This document shows positions 37,423 through 47,417 of a DNA stretch of 64,000 nt, piece by piece. The notes beneath the pieces are model-generated. The model made no database searches, was not told the DNA's origin, and saw only the letters and a program-made list of their open reading frames with translations. Source of the stretch: Devosia sp. 1566 (GTDB lineage: Bacteria > Pseudomonadota > Alphaproteobacteria > Rhizobiales > Devosiaceae); the NCBI RefSeq assembly GCF_004005995.1, contig NZ_CP034767.1, forward strand, positions 992,001 through 1,056,000, given 5' to 3'. The number at the start of each line of letters is the position of its first letter. The stretch's first letter is position 1. Position numbers and translations under genes: made by a program.

Positions 37423-39693
37423 ATGGCTGACGACAACACCACGAGCCTGCGCGACGCCGCGCTGCATTTCCACGAATATCCCAAGCCCGGCAAGCTCGAG
37501 ATCGTGGCGACCAAGCCCCTCGCCAATACCCGTGATCTGTCGCTAGCCTATTCGCCCGGCGTGGCGATTCCCTGCGAGGAAATTGCCGCCGATCCCCAGG
37601 CCGCCTACAAATACACCTCCAAGGGCAATCTGGTTGCCGTGATTTCCAACGGCACCGCCGTGCTGGGCCTGGGCAATATCGGCGCGCTGGCTTCCAAGCC
37701 GGTGATGGAAGGCAAGGCGGTACTGTTCAAAAAGTTCGCCGGCATCGATTCCATCGATCTCGAGGTCAACGAGCAGGACCCCAAGCGTTTCATCGAGATC
37801 GTGGCCCCGCTCGAGCCCAGCTTTGGCGGCATCAATCTCGAGGACATCAAGGCCCCCGAGTGCTTCGAGATCGAGGTAGCGCTGCGCGAGCGCATGAACA
37901 TCCCCGTGTTCCATGACGACCAGCACGGTACCGCCATCATCGTGGCCGCCGCCGTGATCAACGCCATGCGCCTTGTGGGCAAGGACATCGCCAAGGCCAA
38001 GATCGTGACCTCTGGCGCGGGCGCTGCCGCCATTGCCTGCATGAACATGCTGATCGCCGTTGGTGCCAAGCGCGAAAACATCTGGATCGCCGACAGCAAG
38101 GGCCTCGTCACCCGCAAGCGCGACAACTCCGTCGATCGCTGGCGCGGTGCCTTCGCGCAGGATACCGACAAGACCGAGCTCAGCGAAGTCATGGCCGGGG
38201 CCGATATCTATGTCGGCCTCTCCAAGGCCGGCGCGCTCAAGCCCGAGATGATGCGCGACATGGCGCCCAATCCGCTGATCCTGGCGCTGTCCAACCCCAT
38301 CCCCGAGATCATGCCCGAACTCGCCCGCGAGGCGCGGCCGGACGCGATGATCTGCACGGGGCGCTCGGACTATCCCAACCAGGTCAACAATGTCCTCTGC
38401 TTCCCGTTCCTCTTCCGCGGCGCGCTCGATTGCGGCGCCACCGTCATCAATGAGGCGATGAAGGCAGCCGCGGCCGAAGCGATCGCCCAGCTTGCCCATG
38501 AGCCCGGTCTCGAGGCGAGCAGCCATGGCGTGCCCGCTATTTTCGGGCCGGACTACCTCATCCCCAATCCGTTCGATCAGCGCCTGATCCTGCGCATCGC
38601 CCCCGCTGTCGCCAAGGCGGCGATGGACACGGGCGTCGCCAAGCGCCCGATCGAGGACTGGGCCGCCTATCGCGATACGCTGCATCGCTTTGTGTATCGC
38701 TCAGGCCTCGTCATGAAGCCCATGATCGAGCGGGCGCAGGAAAGCCTCAAGCGCATCGCCTTTGCCGATGGCGAGGACGAGCGGGTGCTGCGCGCCACCC
38801 AGGTGCTGCTGGAAGACAAGATGGGCCGTGCCATCCTGATCGGCCGCCCTTCGGTGATCGAGCAGCGCATCGCCCGGTTCGGGTTGACGCTGCAGGCCGG
38901 GCGCGATTTTGACGTCATCAACCCCGAGGACGATCCGCGCTATCGCGACTATGTGGACCTGTTCCACTCGCTGGTGGGCCGCAAGGGCGTCACCCCCGAC
39001 ACCGCCCGCACCATTGTGCGCACCAACACCACCGTGATCGGGGCCTTGGCCGTCAAGCGCGGCGAAGCCGATGCACTGATCTGCGGATTGCAGGGGCGCT
39101 TCATCAAGCATGCGCGTGATATCCAGTCGATCATTGGCCTCGCCCCCCAGTCGCGCCAGCTTTCGGCGCTTTCCATGCTGGTGATGAGCCGGGGCGTGTT
39201 TTTCCTCGCCGACACCTATGTCAACATCGATCCCAGCGCCGACGAGATCGTGGCCATCACGCTGCAGGCGCGCGACCACCTCAAGCGCTTCAATATCGAG
39301 GCGCGGGCGGCGCTGCTGAGCTATTCCAATTTCGGCTCGCGCGACGGCGCCACGAGCCTCAAGATGCGCGACGTGTTCGAAAAGCTGCAACAGGTCGCAC
39401 CCGACCTTGTGGTCGATGGCGAAATGCAGGGGGATCTGGCGATCAACGAAAACCTCCGCGAGCGCTATGTCCCGAACTCGCTCCTGCGCGGCGAAGCCAA
39501 TCTGCTGATCTTCCCCAATCTGGAAGCGGCCAACCTGTCCATGACGCTGCTCAAGGAACTCAACAACGCCCTCCCGATCGGTCCCATCCTCATGGGCACC
39601 AACCAACCCGCCCACATCCTCGCCCCCTCCGTCACCAGCCGCGGCATCGTCAACATGGCCGCAGTCGCGGCCAGCGAAGTGGGGGTGGGCTAA
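37423..39693 (+). CDS. maeB: NADP-dependent malic enzyme (MaeB type)
   Basis: A 756-residue two-domain enzyme. The malic enzyme domain (about 1-430) decarboxylates malate to pyruvate with NADP and shows [32 protein letters not shown] and [16 protein letters not shown]. The C-terminal phosphotransacetylase-like domain (about 440-756) has [14 protein letters not shown] and [11 protein letters not shown]; in MaeB proteins it binds acetyl-CoA for regulation and is not catalytic. It links C4 acids, including succinate from the methylmalonyl route, to pyruvate and NADPH. The start follows AAAAGGAAAC. Confidence 0.93.
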   Translation: MADDNTTSLRDAALHFHEYPKPGKLEIVATKPLANTRDLSLAYSPGVAIPCEEIAADPQAAYKYTSKGNLVAVISNGTAVLGLGNIGALASKPVMEGKAVLFKKFAGIDSIDLEVNEQDPKRFIEIVAPLEPSFGGINLEDIKAPECFEIEVALRERMNIPVFHDDQHGTAIIVAAAVINAMRLVGKDIAKAKIVTSGAGAAAIACMNMLIAVGAKRENIWIADSKGLVTRKRDNSVDRWRGAFAQDTDKTELSEVMAGADIYVGLSKAGALKPEMMRDMAPNPLILALSNPIPEIMPELAREARPDAMICTGRSDYPNQVNNVLCFPFLFRGALDCGATVINEAMKAAAAEAIAQLAHEPGLEASSHGVPAIFGPDYLIPNPFDQRLILRIAPAVAKAAMDTGVAKRPIEDWAAYRDTLHRFVYRSGLVMKPMIERAQESLKRIAFADGEDERVLRATQVLLEDKMGRAILIGRPSVIEQRIARFGLTLQAGRDFDVINPEDDPRYRDYVDLFHSLVGRKGVTPDTARTIVRTNTTVIGALAVKRGEADALICGLQGRFIKHARDIQSIIGLAPQSRQLSALSMLVMSRGVFFLADTYVNIDPSADEIVAITLQARDHLKRFNIEARAALLSYSNFGSRDGATSLKMRDVFEKLQQVAPDLVVDGEMQGDLAINENLRERYVPNSLLRGEANLLIFPNLEAANLSMTLLKELNNALPIGPILMGTNQPAHILAPSVTSRGIVNMAAVAASEVGVG

Positions 39694-39705
39694 AGCCACA
39701 CCCGT

Positions 39706-39733
39706 GCGCAGTCCGGTGATGGGCTGCGCCTTT
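39706..39733 (+). terminator. Terminator after malic enzyme
   Basis: GCGCAGTCC (39706-39714) pairs with GGGCTGCGC (39721-39729), with one G-T pair and a six-base loop, followed by CTTT. It lies 12 bases after the malic enzyme stop and just before the convergent pyruvyltransferase stop. Confidence 0.65.
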
Positions 39734-39747
39734 CATTGCAGGAGGGG

Positions 39748-40644
39748 CTAGGAAGCCGTCGCGCGCGCTTGCACAAAGCCGAGCAGCGCCGCGTCCGCGC
39801 GATCGGTCACCTCGGCAATGACCCGGTCTGGACTGAGTTGCGGCTCGGCTCGCGCAATTGCGGAAAGTCTTCTGGCTGCAAGCTGCGTCAGTAGCTTGTT
39901 GGGTGCTCTGGCGGCCGGGTGATGTATCAAGAGATTGGCACGGCCTTCGTAATACTTCTTGCCGCCCGTGATCTTGAAATAAAGCTCTTTCGCATTGGTG
40001 GGAAAGAGCTCCTTCCATCGGATCTGCGTGCTGAGTGCCTCAGACCAATCGAGCCATTTGGTGTGATGCAAGGGATGAATAGGCTGGGCCGCAATCCATG
40101 GCGTTCGCAGCGCATCGGCGACGATGGCACCGTGCATGGCTTCGGTAACGAGACGCTCCAGACCGGCAATAGTGCTGAGCGTTTGCTGCACAGGTGCCGT
40201 GGGGTCGATGAATTTCACGCCCGCAAGGGCACAAGCCTCTTGCCAGTGGCCTCTCGCAAGGCTTTCAAAATGCGGCATGAAGCCAGTGCCGGATCGGCTG
40301 GCTCGTCCGATGGGGTAGATCTTGCGTAACAGAACGGCGCTGTCGCAAATGGCGAGCCCGGGGGGAAGTCTGAGCAGCTGTGCCGTGCGCGGTCCGCGCA
40401 CGAAGACGGGCGACCAGCTGCCATCATGCAGATTGGGCAGCTTGCTATAGCCGCCATAACCCGAGCCGATAATGAATTTGCGCGAGGTGGAGGGCAGGAA
40501 ATCCCAGATGATCGAGCCGATGCCGAGAAAGAGTTCGCTATCATCCTCGTCCAAAAATCCGCTGGGCAACAGGTGGGGCCACAGATAGGTGTTCAGTTCA
40601 TCGCCGAAATTGGGCGTGTGGCCGCGGTAGTAAACCAGCTTCAC
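39748..40644 (-). CDS. Polysaccharide pyruvyltransferase, ExoV-like
   Basis: A 298-residue cytoplasmic enzyme that adds a pyruvate ketal to a sugar of an exopolysaccharide, using phosphoenolpyruvate. The opening KLVYYRGHTPNFGDELNTYL and FLGIGSIIWDFLP are characteristic of ExoV of succinoglycan synthesis. The later IIGSGYGGY, FVRGPRTAQLL and VTEAMHGAIVADALRTPWIA are the PF04230 core motifs. It uses a GTG start whose last two bases are part of the flippase stop (GTGA overlap). A GGAGAAG site lies inside the flippase gene. It is last in the exopolysaccharide operon seen here. Confidence 0.85.
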   Translation of the reverse strand: MKLVYYRGHTPNFGDELNTYLWPHLLPSGFLDEDDSELFLGIGSIIWDFLPSTSRKFIIGSGYGGYSKLPNLHDGSWSPVFVRGPRTAQLLRLPPGLAICDSAVLLRKIYPIGRASRSGTGFMPHFESLARGHWQEACALAGVKFIDPTAPVQQTLSTIAGLERLVTEAMHGAIVADALRTPWIAAQPIHPLHHTKWLDWSEALSTQIRWKELFPTNAKELYFKITGGKKYYEGRANLLIHHPAARAPNKLLTQLAARRLSAIARAEPQLSPDRVIAEVTDRADAALLGFVQARATAS

Positions 40645-42116
40645 TTGCTGCTTCTCCGCTTTGAGATCATGTCCCAGATTGCGTGCAGCTGCCGGTGCGC
40701 CAGCAACCAGGCAACGCTGCCATACATTAAGGCGCCGACCGCCACCGCCGCGATTATCCGCGCCGCCGGGTCGGTGAGTGGCCAGGCCGCCGACGTAAAT
40801 TGAATCGAAACGGCCATGGCCAGCGTAGCGAGAACGGGTACCCGGAAGCCCCAGAGATAGCAGAGCATCGGCATGTTCAGAATGCGCGCCACCATATGCA
40901 CGGATGGCAGCCACATCAGATAGGTCTGGATGGCCAGGCCAATGCTGAGTTCGGCAACGCCAAAGCGGAAAAGCAGGACGATACAGATGCCGGTCGCCAG
41001 CTGGCGACCCACCAAATAATAGAGCCACAGATCCGCATCGCCATTGCTGTTGATCAGCGAGCCTTGCAGCACCCCGATACAGGCCAGTAGTCCAATGGCA
41101 CAAAATGCCTGCACCACCGGCACCGCCTCACGCCAATGCGCACCGAAAAGGAATGGTACCAAATCCGGTGCGATAAGCGCCACGCCGGTGAACACGGGAA
41201 ACGACACCGAAGCGGACAGGAACGTAGCGATGAGAAAGGCCTTGCGCCGCAACTCCGACTCGTCCTGCATGGAGGACAACAGGGAGAACGAGACCGCGTT
41301 GAGCGGTCCGGCCATGACATCGCTCAACAACTGGAAAATGCGCCGCGAGAAGCCGAACAGGCCTAGTGCATAGGGACCCAGCAGGCTCCCGATCAGCAAT
41401 TGGTCGATGTTGATGCTGTTGATGAAGTTAGCGCCCGTGGCAAAGCCACCAAAGCGTGACAGCTCCTGCAGGGCTGACCGGCGGAAGGAGACGCGTGGCA
41501 GCCATTTGGCGCTGACCAGGCAGGCTAGGGTGGCCGCGGCCGAGGAAACAAGCTGGGCCAAGGCGAGCGCCCAGAGCCCGTAGCCGGCAAACAACACAGC
41601 CAGGCAAACCACAGCGCCCGCAAGCGAAGCCACCACGGTGCGCAAGGCGAGTTTGTGGAACAACATGGTTCGAACAAGCAGGGCGTTCGGCACGATGGCG
41701 ACGAGGTCGAGCACGATCTTGATCCCTAGCACGGGCATCAGCACTGCAAGCAGAGGCTGACCCATGGTCTCCGCCAGGGGTCGGGCGAGCACGCACACCA
41801 GCGCATAAAGCAATGCGGCCAGCCCGGCACCCAGCCAGAACACGACGTCAAGATGCGCCGCGGTGATGTTGGCGCGCTGAATGAGCGCTTGTCCGAAACC
41901 GGTCGGCGCCACCGCGCCGAGCAGGGCGATGATCGTGCTGGCAAAGGCGACGATGCCGAAATCATCGGGACCAAGGGCACGCGAGGTTGCCAGAAACACT
42001 CCGGCACTAACCAGCCCTGGCATAAGGCTGCTGAAAACCGACCAGAGCACCCCGACAACGGCCGAGCGGCTGCGGGAGCCGGCGAGATGGAGGTCTACCT
42101 GCGCATCATAGGCCAT
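40641..42116 (-). CDS. Oligosaccharide flippase, Wzx/ExoT type
   Basis: A 491-residue membrane protein with about twelve to fourteen hydrophobic segments. The start AVVGVLWSVFSSLMPGLVSA and DFGIVAFASTIIALLGAVAP are typical of the polysaccharide-export branch of the MOP superfamily. It moves lipid-linked repeat units across the inner membrane. The next gene downstream overlaps by four bases; the upstream glycosyltransferase ends in another 48 bases. No Wzy polymerase or Wza/Wzc is in the window, so the rest of the cluster must lie elsewhere. Confidence 0.88.
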   Translation of the reverse strand: MAYDAQVDLHLAGSRSRSAVVGVLWSVFSSLMPGLVSAGVFLATSRALGPDDFGIVAFASTIIALLGAVAPTGFGQALIQRANITAAHLDVVFWLGAGLAALLYALVCVLARPLAETMGQPLLAVLMPVLGIKIVLDLVAIVPNALLVRTMLFHKLALRTVVASLAGAVVCLAVLFAGYGLWALALAQLVSSAAATLACLVSAKWLPRVSFRRSALQELSRFGGFATGANFINSINIDQLLIGSLLGPYALGLFGFSRRIFQLLSDVMAGPLNAVSFSLLSSMQDESELRRKAFLIATFLSASVSFPVFTGVALIAPDLVPFLFGAHWREAVPVVQAFCAIGLLACIGVLQGSLINSNGDADLWLYYLVGRQLATGICIVLLFRFGVAELSIGLAIQTYLMWLPSVHMVARILNMPMLCYLWGFRVPVLATLAMAVSIQFTSAAWPLTDPAARIIAAVAVGALMYGSVAWLLAHRQLHAIWDMISKRRSSK

Positions 42117-42164
42117 CAGACACGACTTCCCGGGTGGTCTTGCAGAGCCACACAGCCGCGTGCC

Positions 42165-43199
42165 CTACCAATTGGCAGCGTCTCGACGCGCCGTTGCGAT
42201 GGCGGTGCAAAGCGTTACGGGGAACCGGAACGGAAAGGACGGGTCGGCTGCCGCAAGCTTTCGCAGCATTCTGAAATTGGGCAGCGACAATCGGATGAGC
42301 TGGCGCAGCATGATAAACGCGTAGGCTCGCTCGATGAGCTTGAGGGTGCTCTTCGCTATTGCCCGTTGTTCATCGTCCAGTTCCACCTCGCTCAGGACGC
42401 GATGCCAGAACAGCTTGAGATAAACGTAGCGGGCCACGGTTTCCTTCTTGGACCAGTCGAAGGCGGAGAAATAGATGTTGATGCCGGTGCCGCAGACAAC
42501 ATTGACCGAGCAGGAGAAAGCCGCCCCGTCGGCCAACTGCCCCAGCTTGATCCAAAAAAGATGGTCCTCTCCTGCAGCGCGCAGCCCGGTGTCAAAACGC
42601 AGATCGGGAGCGGCCCGCAGGCGATACACGACGCACGAGGTCTGACTGAGATACTCCCGCAAGTAACCGGTTAGCAGGGTGCTGGAGTTCACGAGCGCCC
42701 TTGTTCCGCGCCAAACGACACCCGATGCGCCGCGTTGCCAGTCTGCCATGGTGTCGAGTTCGCCAAAAAGGCTGTGCCCCCAGACCGACCGCGTGTGATC
42801 GCAGAAATAAAACGATGCCTCTGACCCGAGGCACTGCAGCGCCTCCTGCAGATGATGTGGCGCCCATTCGTCGTCCGAATCGAGGAAGGCGATGAAGTCG
42901 GCACCCAACTCGACGGCCCGATCGATTCCCGTGTTGCGGGCGGCACCGGGACCACCATTCGGCTGTTCGATCGGGATGAGCTCGTGCGGGAAACCCGACC
43001 ATACGAGCGCGAGTTCGTCACTTGCCCGGATCGGGGACCCATCATCGACAACGATCACCGTCAGCTTGATTGCGCGCCCGAGCTCCTGCGCGGCAATCGA
43101 ACGGAGCGCCCGCGCAAGTATACCCGCCTCCTTCTGGTAGAAGGGGATGATGATTGCGACGAGGGATTGTTCGCCGCTTGTGCTGTCATGGCCGGGCAA
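42165..43199 (-). CDS. Family 2 glycosyltransferase, ExoW/ExoA-like
   Basis: A 344-residue GT-A transferase. The nucleotide-sugar core is visible: LVAIIIPFYQKE, LTVIVVDDGS, NGGPGAARNTGIDRA and AFLDSDDEW, with the DxD-type metal site in the last. The acceptor-side helix GEDHLFWIKLG follows. It adds one sugar of the exopolysaccharide unit on the cytoplasmic side. No in-frame ATG fits; a TTG at 43199 with GGAGCGAG upstream gives a 14-base overlap with the preceding gene. An ATG at 43328 would duplicate much of the neighbour in another frame and is less likely. Confidence 0.8.
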   Translation of the reverse strand: MPGHDSTSGEQSLVAIIIPFYQKEAGILARALRSIAAQELGRAIKLTVIVVDDGSPIRASDELALVWSGFPHELIPIEQPNGGPGAARNTGIDRAVELGADFIAFLDSDDEWAPHHLQEALQCLGSEASFYFCDHTRSVWGHSLFGELDTMADWQRGASGVVWRGTRALVNSSTLLTGYLREYLSQTSCVVYRLRAAPDLRFDTGLRAAGEDHLFWIKLGQLADGAAFSCSVNVVCGTGINIYFSAFDWSKKETVARYVYLKLFWHRVLSEVELDDEQRAIAKSTLKLIERAYAFIMLRQLIRLSLPNFRMLRKLAAADPSFPFRFPVTLCTAIATARRDAANW

Positions 43200-43980
43200 A
43201 GTACTCGCTCCGTAGTTTGGGGGTGAGCAGGCGCAGCTGGGCGAGAAGCCGGAGCTGAGCCAGAACGCGACGCCGACGGGGGCGGAACTGGCGCCATATC
43301 GCGCTCGATGCGCTGACGGCATTGTCATGCCCTACTCGGTAGATGGCTCCGGGGAATGGTAGTGGTGCGAGGGGAGTGCCAGCTTGGGCGAGACGCCGCT
43401 TGGCAAATTTGTGGCTGCCGAACCACTGGCGCAGATAGGTTTCGTCGGCGGCTTCCAGCGTGGGCGGCAGCACCAGCCGATCGGCATGGATGATCAGGGA
43501 CGTGCCGCACAGCTCGTCAAAGCCTGACCCCAGCCGCATCAGGGTCGATGAGCCGTCATAGAGATAGCCGCTATCGACAAACCAGCCTGGCTGGGCAGGG
43601 TGAGCTTCGGCGAAGGCGGCGAGGCGATTGCTGACCAGATCATCGTAGTCGACGGTCATCACATAATTGTCCGGATCGACGGAAAGAATCCCCGCAAGCA
43701 CCCGGCGGCCCTTGTCTGCCCGGATCGCCTCGAACCGGTGCTCCATATTGGCCAGGGGCGGCAACGGCGCCGGTGTGGGCAGATCGAGGCGATGCACTTC
43801 GATCTTGCCGGGCAAGTGCGGCAGGGGAGAATGGCGGCTCGCCACGACAATGCATCGCCAGCTCGAGCTGGTTTGTGCCGCGATCGAGGCTGCGGTAGCC
43901 TGCAGATTGCGCATGGCTGCAGGCCAGTCGGCCACACCGGCATGGTCGCGAATTGGGATGACGAAGCTCAGAGCTGGCAT
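43186..43980 (-). CDS. Putative glycosyltransferase of the exopolysaccharide cluster
   Basis: A 264-residue protein resembling GT-A 'rhamnosyl/galactosyl' transferases. It begins ALSFVIPIRDHAGVADW, carries the acidic metal motif VMTVDYDDLVSNRLA near residue 115 and closes with the conserved IYRVGHDNAVS. The C-terminus is arginine-rich and repeats a short unit (LAQLRL twice), probably an amphipathic membrane-touching helix. It precedes the family 2 transferase and overlaps it by 14 bases. Sugar and linkage are not predictable. Confidence 0.7.
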   Translation of the reverse strand: MPALSFVIPIRDHAGVADWPAAMRNLQATAASIAAQTSSSWRCIVVASRHSPLPHLPGKIEVHRLDLPTPAPLPPLANMEHRFEAIRADKGRRVLAGILSVDPDNYVMTVDYDDLVSNRLAAFAEAHPAQPGWFVDSGYLYDGSSTLMRLGSGFDELCGTSLIIHADRLVLPPTLEAADETYLRQWFGSHKFAKRRLAQAGTPLAPLPFPGAIYRVGHDNAVSASSAIWRQFRPRRRRVLAQLRLLAQLRLLTPKLRSEYFARP

Positions 43981-44110
43981 ATGCTGGCCGGGGTTACAAA
44001 GCCGGGTGCCCGCACCCGTTTCCCGGTTTTAGCAGGCGCATTGCCACCAACTCAGCGCACAACTACTTACGCAATGCCCACCTTATGTATCGGGAGGGCT
44101 GCCCCTCCAA

Positions 44111-44902
44111 CTATCCCACCCGCCAGCCATGCGTGAACACCTCGAAGCCATCGTCTCGCGCCACGCCGAGGAGGGTGATGTTGGCCGCTTGGGCGGTTTG
44201 AATGGCGAGGGTGGTGGGGGCGGAAATGGCGAGGAGGATGCCGGTGCCGAGCACGGCGGCTTTTTGCACGAGCTCCACCGAGATGCGGCTGGTGAGGAGG
44301 AGGGCGGCGTCCGCAGCGGGGAGGTGCTGGCGGCGGGCGGCGCCGGCGAGTTTGTCGAGGGCGTTGTGGCGGCCGACGTCTTCGCGCAAGGCGACAAGGC
44401 CCGCCTCGGGATGCCAGAGCGCGGCGGCATGCACGGCGTGGGTGAGGGCGTTGAGCGATTGCGCCGGCCGCAGCGAGGCGATGGCGGCCATGATCTGGTC
44501 GGGCGACAGGGTGAGCCTGGCCTCCACCCGCGGCGTCGTACGCAGCGCCTGTTCGAGGCTTTCGATGCCGCATAACCCGCAGCCGGTCGGACCGGCCATG
44601 GCGCGGCGGCGGGCGGCGAGGGCGCGCGCCCGTTCCTCGGCGACCCAGAGGCGTGCTTCCATGCCGGCGGCGTGCTCGACGATTTCGAAGCGCTCGATTT
44701 CGCCGAACTCGGCAATCATCCCCTCGGTCAGCGCGAAGCCGATCGCGAAGTCTTCAAGATCGGCCGGCGTCGCCATCATCACGGCATAGGTCGAGCCATT
44801 GACCACCACGGCCACGGCCGCTTCGGTGGCAATGTCGCGCCCGGCCGGGTCAAACTGCCCGGCCCAGCGCTGATGCTGCACGGACTGATGGGTCGGGATC
44901 AC
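44111..44902 (-). CDS. fdhD: Formate dehydrogenase accessory sulfurtransferase FdhD
   Basis: A 263-residue protein that passes sulfur from the cysteine desulfurase to the molybdenum cofactor of formate-dehydrogenase-like enzymes. The active-site Cys pair is in GPTGCGLCGIESL, and REDVGRHNALDKL is the conserved cofactor-binding stretch. The GTG start at 44902 overlaps the stop of the oxidoreductase gene (GTGA), so the two are translationally coupled. The frame stays open upstream only as antisense to that gene. Confidence 0.9.
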   Translation of the reverse strand: MIPTHQSVQHQRWAGQFDPAGRDIATEAAVAVVVNGSTYAVMMATPADLEDFAIGFALTEGMIAEFGEIERFEIVEHAAGMEARLWVAEERARALAARRRAMAGPTGCGLCGIESLEQALRTTPRVEARLTLSPDQIMAAIASLRPAQSLNALTHAVHAAALWHPEAGLVALREDVGRHNALDKLAGAARRQHLPAADAALLLTSRISVELVQKAAVLGTGILLAISAPTTLAIQTAQAANITLLGVARDDGFEVFTHGWRVG

Positions 44903-47190
44903 GCCGGCACGATCCGCACCGGCACCGACTTGGCGGCCGGCACATGGCTCTTCTCGGCGTGCTGGTAGACTGGGATCAGCACATTGCACTCGGGATAATA
45001 GCCGCCGCAGCTGCCTTTGGGCATGTCGTATTTAATGGCGCGCAGCCCGCCGAGACGACGCGGCACGCCATCATCGGCCACCGTTTCGAGGGCGACAGTG
45101 CTGCCATCGGCAATGCCGAAGCGCGCCATGTCTTCGCCATTGAGAAACAGCACGTCGCGGGTGCCTTCCACGCCGCGGAAGCGGTCGTGATACCCATAAA
45201 CGGTGGTGTTGAACTGGTCATTGCTGCGCAAGGTGATGAGGCGCAGCACATCGGGATCCTTGCCATCATCAAAGCTGCCGCCCAGAGCCGAGGGCACCTT
45301 GAAATTGGCTTTGCCCGTCTTGGTCTTCCATTGGCGGTGGCTGGCGGCGATCGGGCGGCGGAAGCCTTCGGGCTTTTTGATGCGCTGGTTAAAGTCCCTG
45401 AACATTTCGGGCCAGGTGCGCTCGATGGCGTCGCGCACGAGGCTATAATCGCCCACCCACTGGTCCCAGGGGACATTGGGATTGGGGGGCAGGGTGGCCT
45501 TGGCGATCTCGGCCACGATGCGCGGCTCCGACAGCAGATCGGGGCTGGCGGGCTCGTTGATGGCGCGTGACTGGTGGATCACGGCGGTGGAATCCTCCAC
45601 CGTCACCACCTGCTTGCCGGTGGCCTGCCGGTCATATTCGATCCGTCCAAGGCAGGGCAGCAGGAACGCCGTCTTGCCGCAAAACAGTTGGCCGCGATTG
45701 AGCTTGGTGGCGATCTGCACGGTCAGGCGCATCTTGGGCCAGTGCTCTTCCATCGGCCCATGATCGGGCACGGCGCGCAGGAAATTGCCGCCAAGCCCGA
45801 TAAAGGCGTCGATCGTGCCATTGATGATGCCCTCGCAGGCTTCCACCGTGGTGGTGCCTTTTTCTCGCGGTGCCTTGAACTGGTAGAGTTCCTCCATCCG
45901 GTCGAGCGGCACGAGTTCGGGCTTTTCAGCGATGCCGACGGTGCGCTGGCCCTGCACATTGGAATGGCCGCGCACCGGGCAGATGCCGGCGCCGGGCCGG
46001 CCGATATTGCCGCGCAGCAGCGCCAGATTGACCAGCATCTGCACCGCTTCGACCCCCAGCTTATGCTGGGTGATGCCCATGCCATAAACCACCATGGCGG
46101 CCGGGGCGGCGGCATAGATGGCGGCAGCGCGCTCGATCTGAGCGCGGGTGAGCCCCGTTTCGCGCTCGAGATCGGCCCAATCCTGCGCTTCGGCAAAGGC
46201 GCGGAACTCCTCCATGCCATGGGTGTGTTCGGCAATGAAGGTGTGGTCCAGCACCGGCTGGCGGTTCTCGGCTTGCGCCTTGGCGTCGGCCTCGAACAGC
46301 CATTTGCACATGCCGATCACCACCGAAATATCGCCGCCCGGGCGCACCTGGTAGTATTCCCGGCTGATGCGGGTTTCGTGCTGCGTCAGCATCTGCACCG
46401 GGTTCTGCGGATTGACGAACCGCTCGAGCCCCCGCTCCTTGAGCGGGTTGAAGCTGACAATTGTCGCGCCGCGGTCGCTGGCTTCCTGCAACTGGTGCAG
46501 CATGCGCGGGCTGTTGGAGCCCACATTCTGGCCGAAAAAGAATAGGGCATCGGCGGATTTGAAATCGTCCAGCACCACCGTGCCCACCGGCACCCCGATG
46601 CTTTCGGCCAGACCCACCGAAGTGGACTCGTGGCACATATTGGAGCTGTCGGGCAGGTTGTTGTTGCCATAAAGGCGCGCCAGCAGCTGATACATATAGG
46701 AGGTTTCAAGCGACGCCCGGCCAGATGCATAGAACACCGTGCGCTTGGGATCGATGTCGCGAATGGCGGCCAACTCGCGTCCGATGCTGGCAAAGGCTTC
46801 GGTCCAGTCCACGGCTTCATATTTATCGGTCTGGGCGTTATAGCGCAGCGGTGTCGTTAGCCGGCCGATGGCCTCGAGGTCATGGTCGGGCCAGGTCTTG
46901 AGTACGCTCACCGTGTGTTCGGCGAAGAAACTGGGCGTCACCCGCTTACGCGTCAGCTCCCAGGCGGTCGCCTTGGCCCCATTTTCGCAGAACTCGGCGG
47001 GATGGGATGGCACCGGCTTGGCCCAGGCGCAGCTGACACAGGCAAAGCCCTCGGGCTTGTTCTGCTTGCGCAGCGCCAGGGGGCCCGTCGCCAGAATGCC
47101 TTCGCTGTCCAGATATCTGCCGACGGACTTGATTGAACCCCAGCCGCCAGCCGGTCCGCTATAGGGCGCGATGGTGATTTTTCTGGCCAT
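44899..47190 (-). CDS. FdhF/YdeP-family molybdenum oxidoreductase
   Basis: A 763-residue cytoplasmic molybdopterin enzyme. An N-terminal [4Fe-4S]-type cysteine motif, CVSCAWAKP with a later PAEFCENG, is followed by the bis-MGD domains. SNMCHESTSVGL supplies the Cys that would bind molybdenum. The C-terminal MGD domain includes ITLRSNDQFNTTVYGYHDRF. The family contains YdeP of E. coli, linked to acid resistance; whether it oxidises formate is unknown. Coupling to FdhD supports a sulfurated Mo centre. ATG at 47190 chosen; an upstream start would add 14 residues. Confidence 0.88.
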   Translation of the reverse strand: MARKITIAPYSGPAGGWGSIKSVGRYLDSEGILATGPLALRKQNKPEGFACVSCAWAKPVPSHPAEFCENGAKATAWELTRKRVTPSFFAEHTVSVLKTWPDHDLEAIGRLTTPLRYNAQTDKYEAVDWTEAFASIGRELAAIRDIDPKRTVFYASGRASLETSYMYQLLARLYGNNNLPDSSNMCHESTSVGLAESIGVPVGTVVLDDFKSADALFFFGQNVGSNSPRMLHQLQEASDRGATIVSFNPLKERGLERFVNPQNPVQMLTQHETRISREYYQVRPGGDISVVIGMCKWLFEADAKAQAENRQPVLDHTFIAEHTHGMEEFRAFAEAQDWADLERETGLTRAQIERAAAIYAAAPAAMVVYGMGITQHKLGVEAVQMLVNLALLRGNIGRPGAGICPVRGHSNVQGQRTVGIAEKPELVPLDRMEELYQFKAPREKGTTTVEACEGIINGTIDAFIGLGGNFLRAVPDHGPMEEHWPKMRLTVQIATKLNRGQLFCGKTAFLLPCLGRIEYDRQATGKQVVTVEDSTAVIHQSRAINEPASPDLLSEPRIVAEIAKATLPPNPNVPWDQWVGDYSLVRDAIERTWPEMFRDFNQRIKKPEGFRRPIAASHRQWKTKTGKANFKVPSALGGSFDDGKDPDVLRLITLRSNDQFNTTVYGYHDRFRGVEGTRDVLFLNGEDMARFGIADGSTVALETVADDGVPRRLGGLRAIKYDMPKGSCGGYYPECNVLIPVYQHAEKSHVPAAKSVPVRIVPA

Positions 47191-47417
47191 GAGACGCTCG
47201 CTTTCATCGACAGCTTGGTTAAGTTCAAACACCCCCGACGCTAACCGGTTGCGGCGCGAGCGGAAAGACTGCCCGCAACGGAAAATCGGCTTTCTCCCTT
47301 GCGCCGATCAAGAATAGAAGCCAACAACTGCAGTCACTTGGCGCAGTTGATTGATTCCACCCTGGAGCTTGGCCACTGTCCGACAAGCAAACACAACTGG
47401 GTGACGCCTCCGTTCGA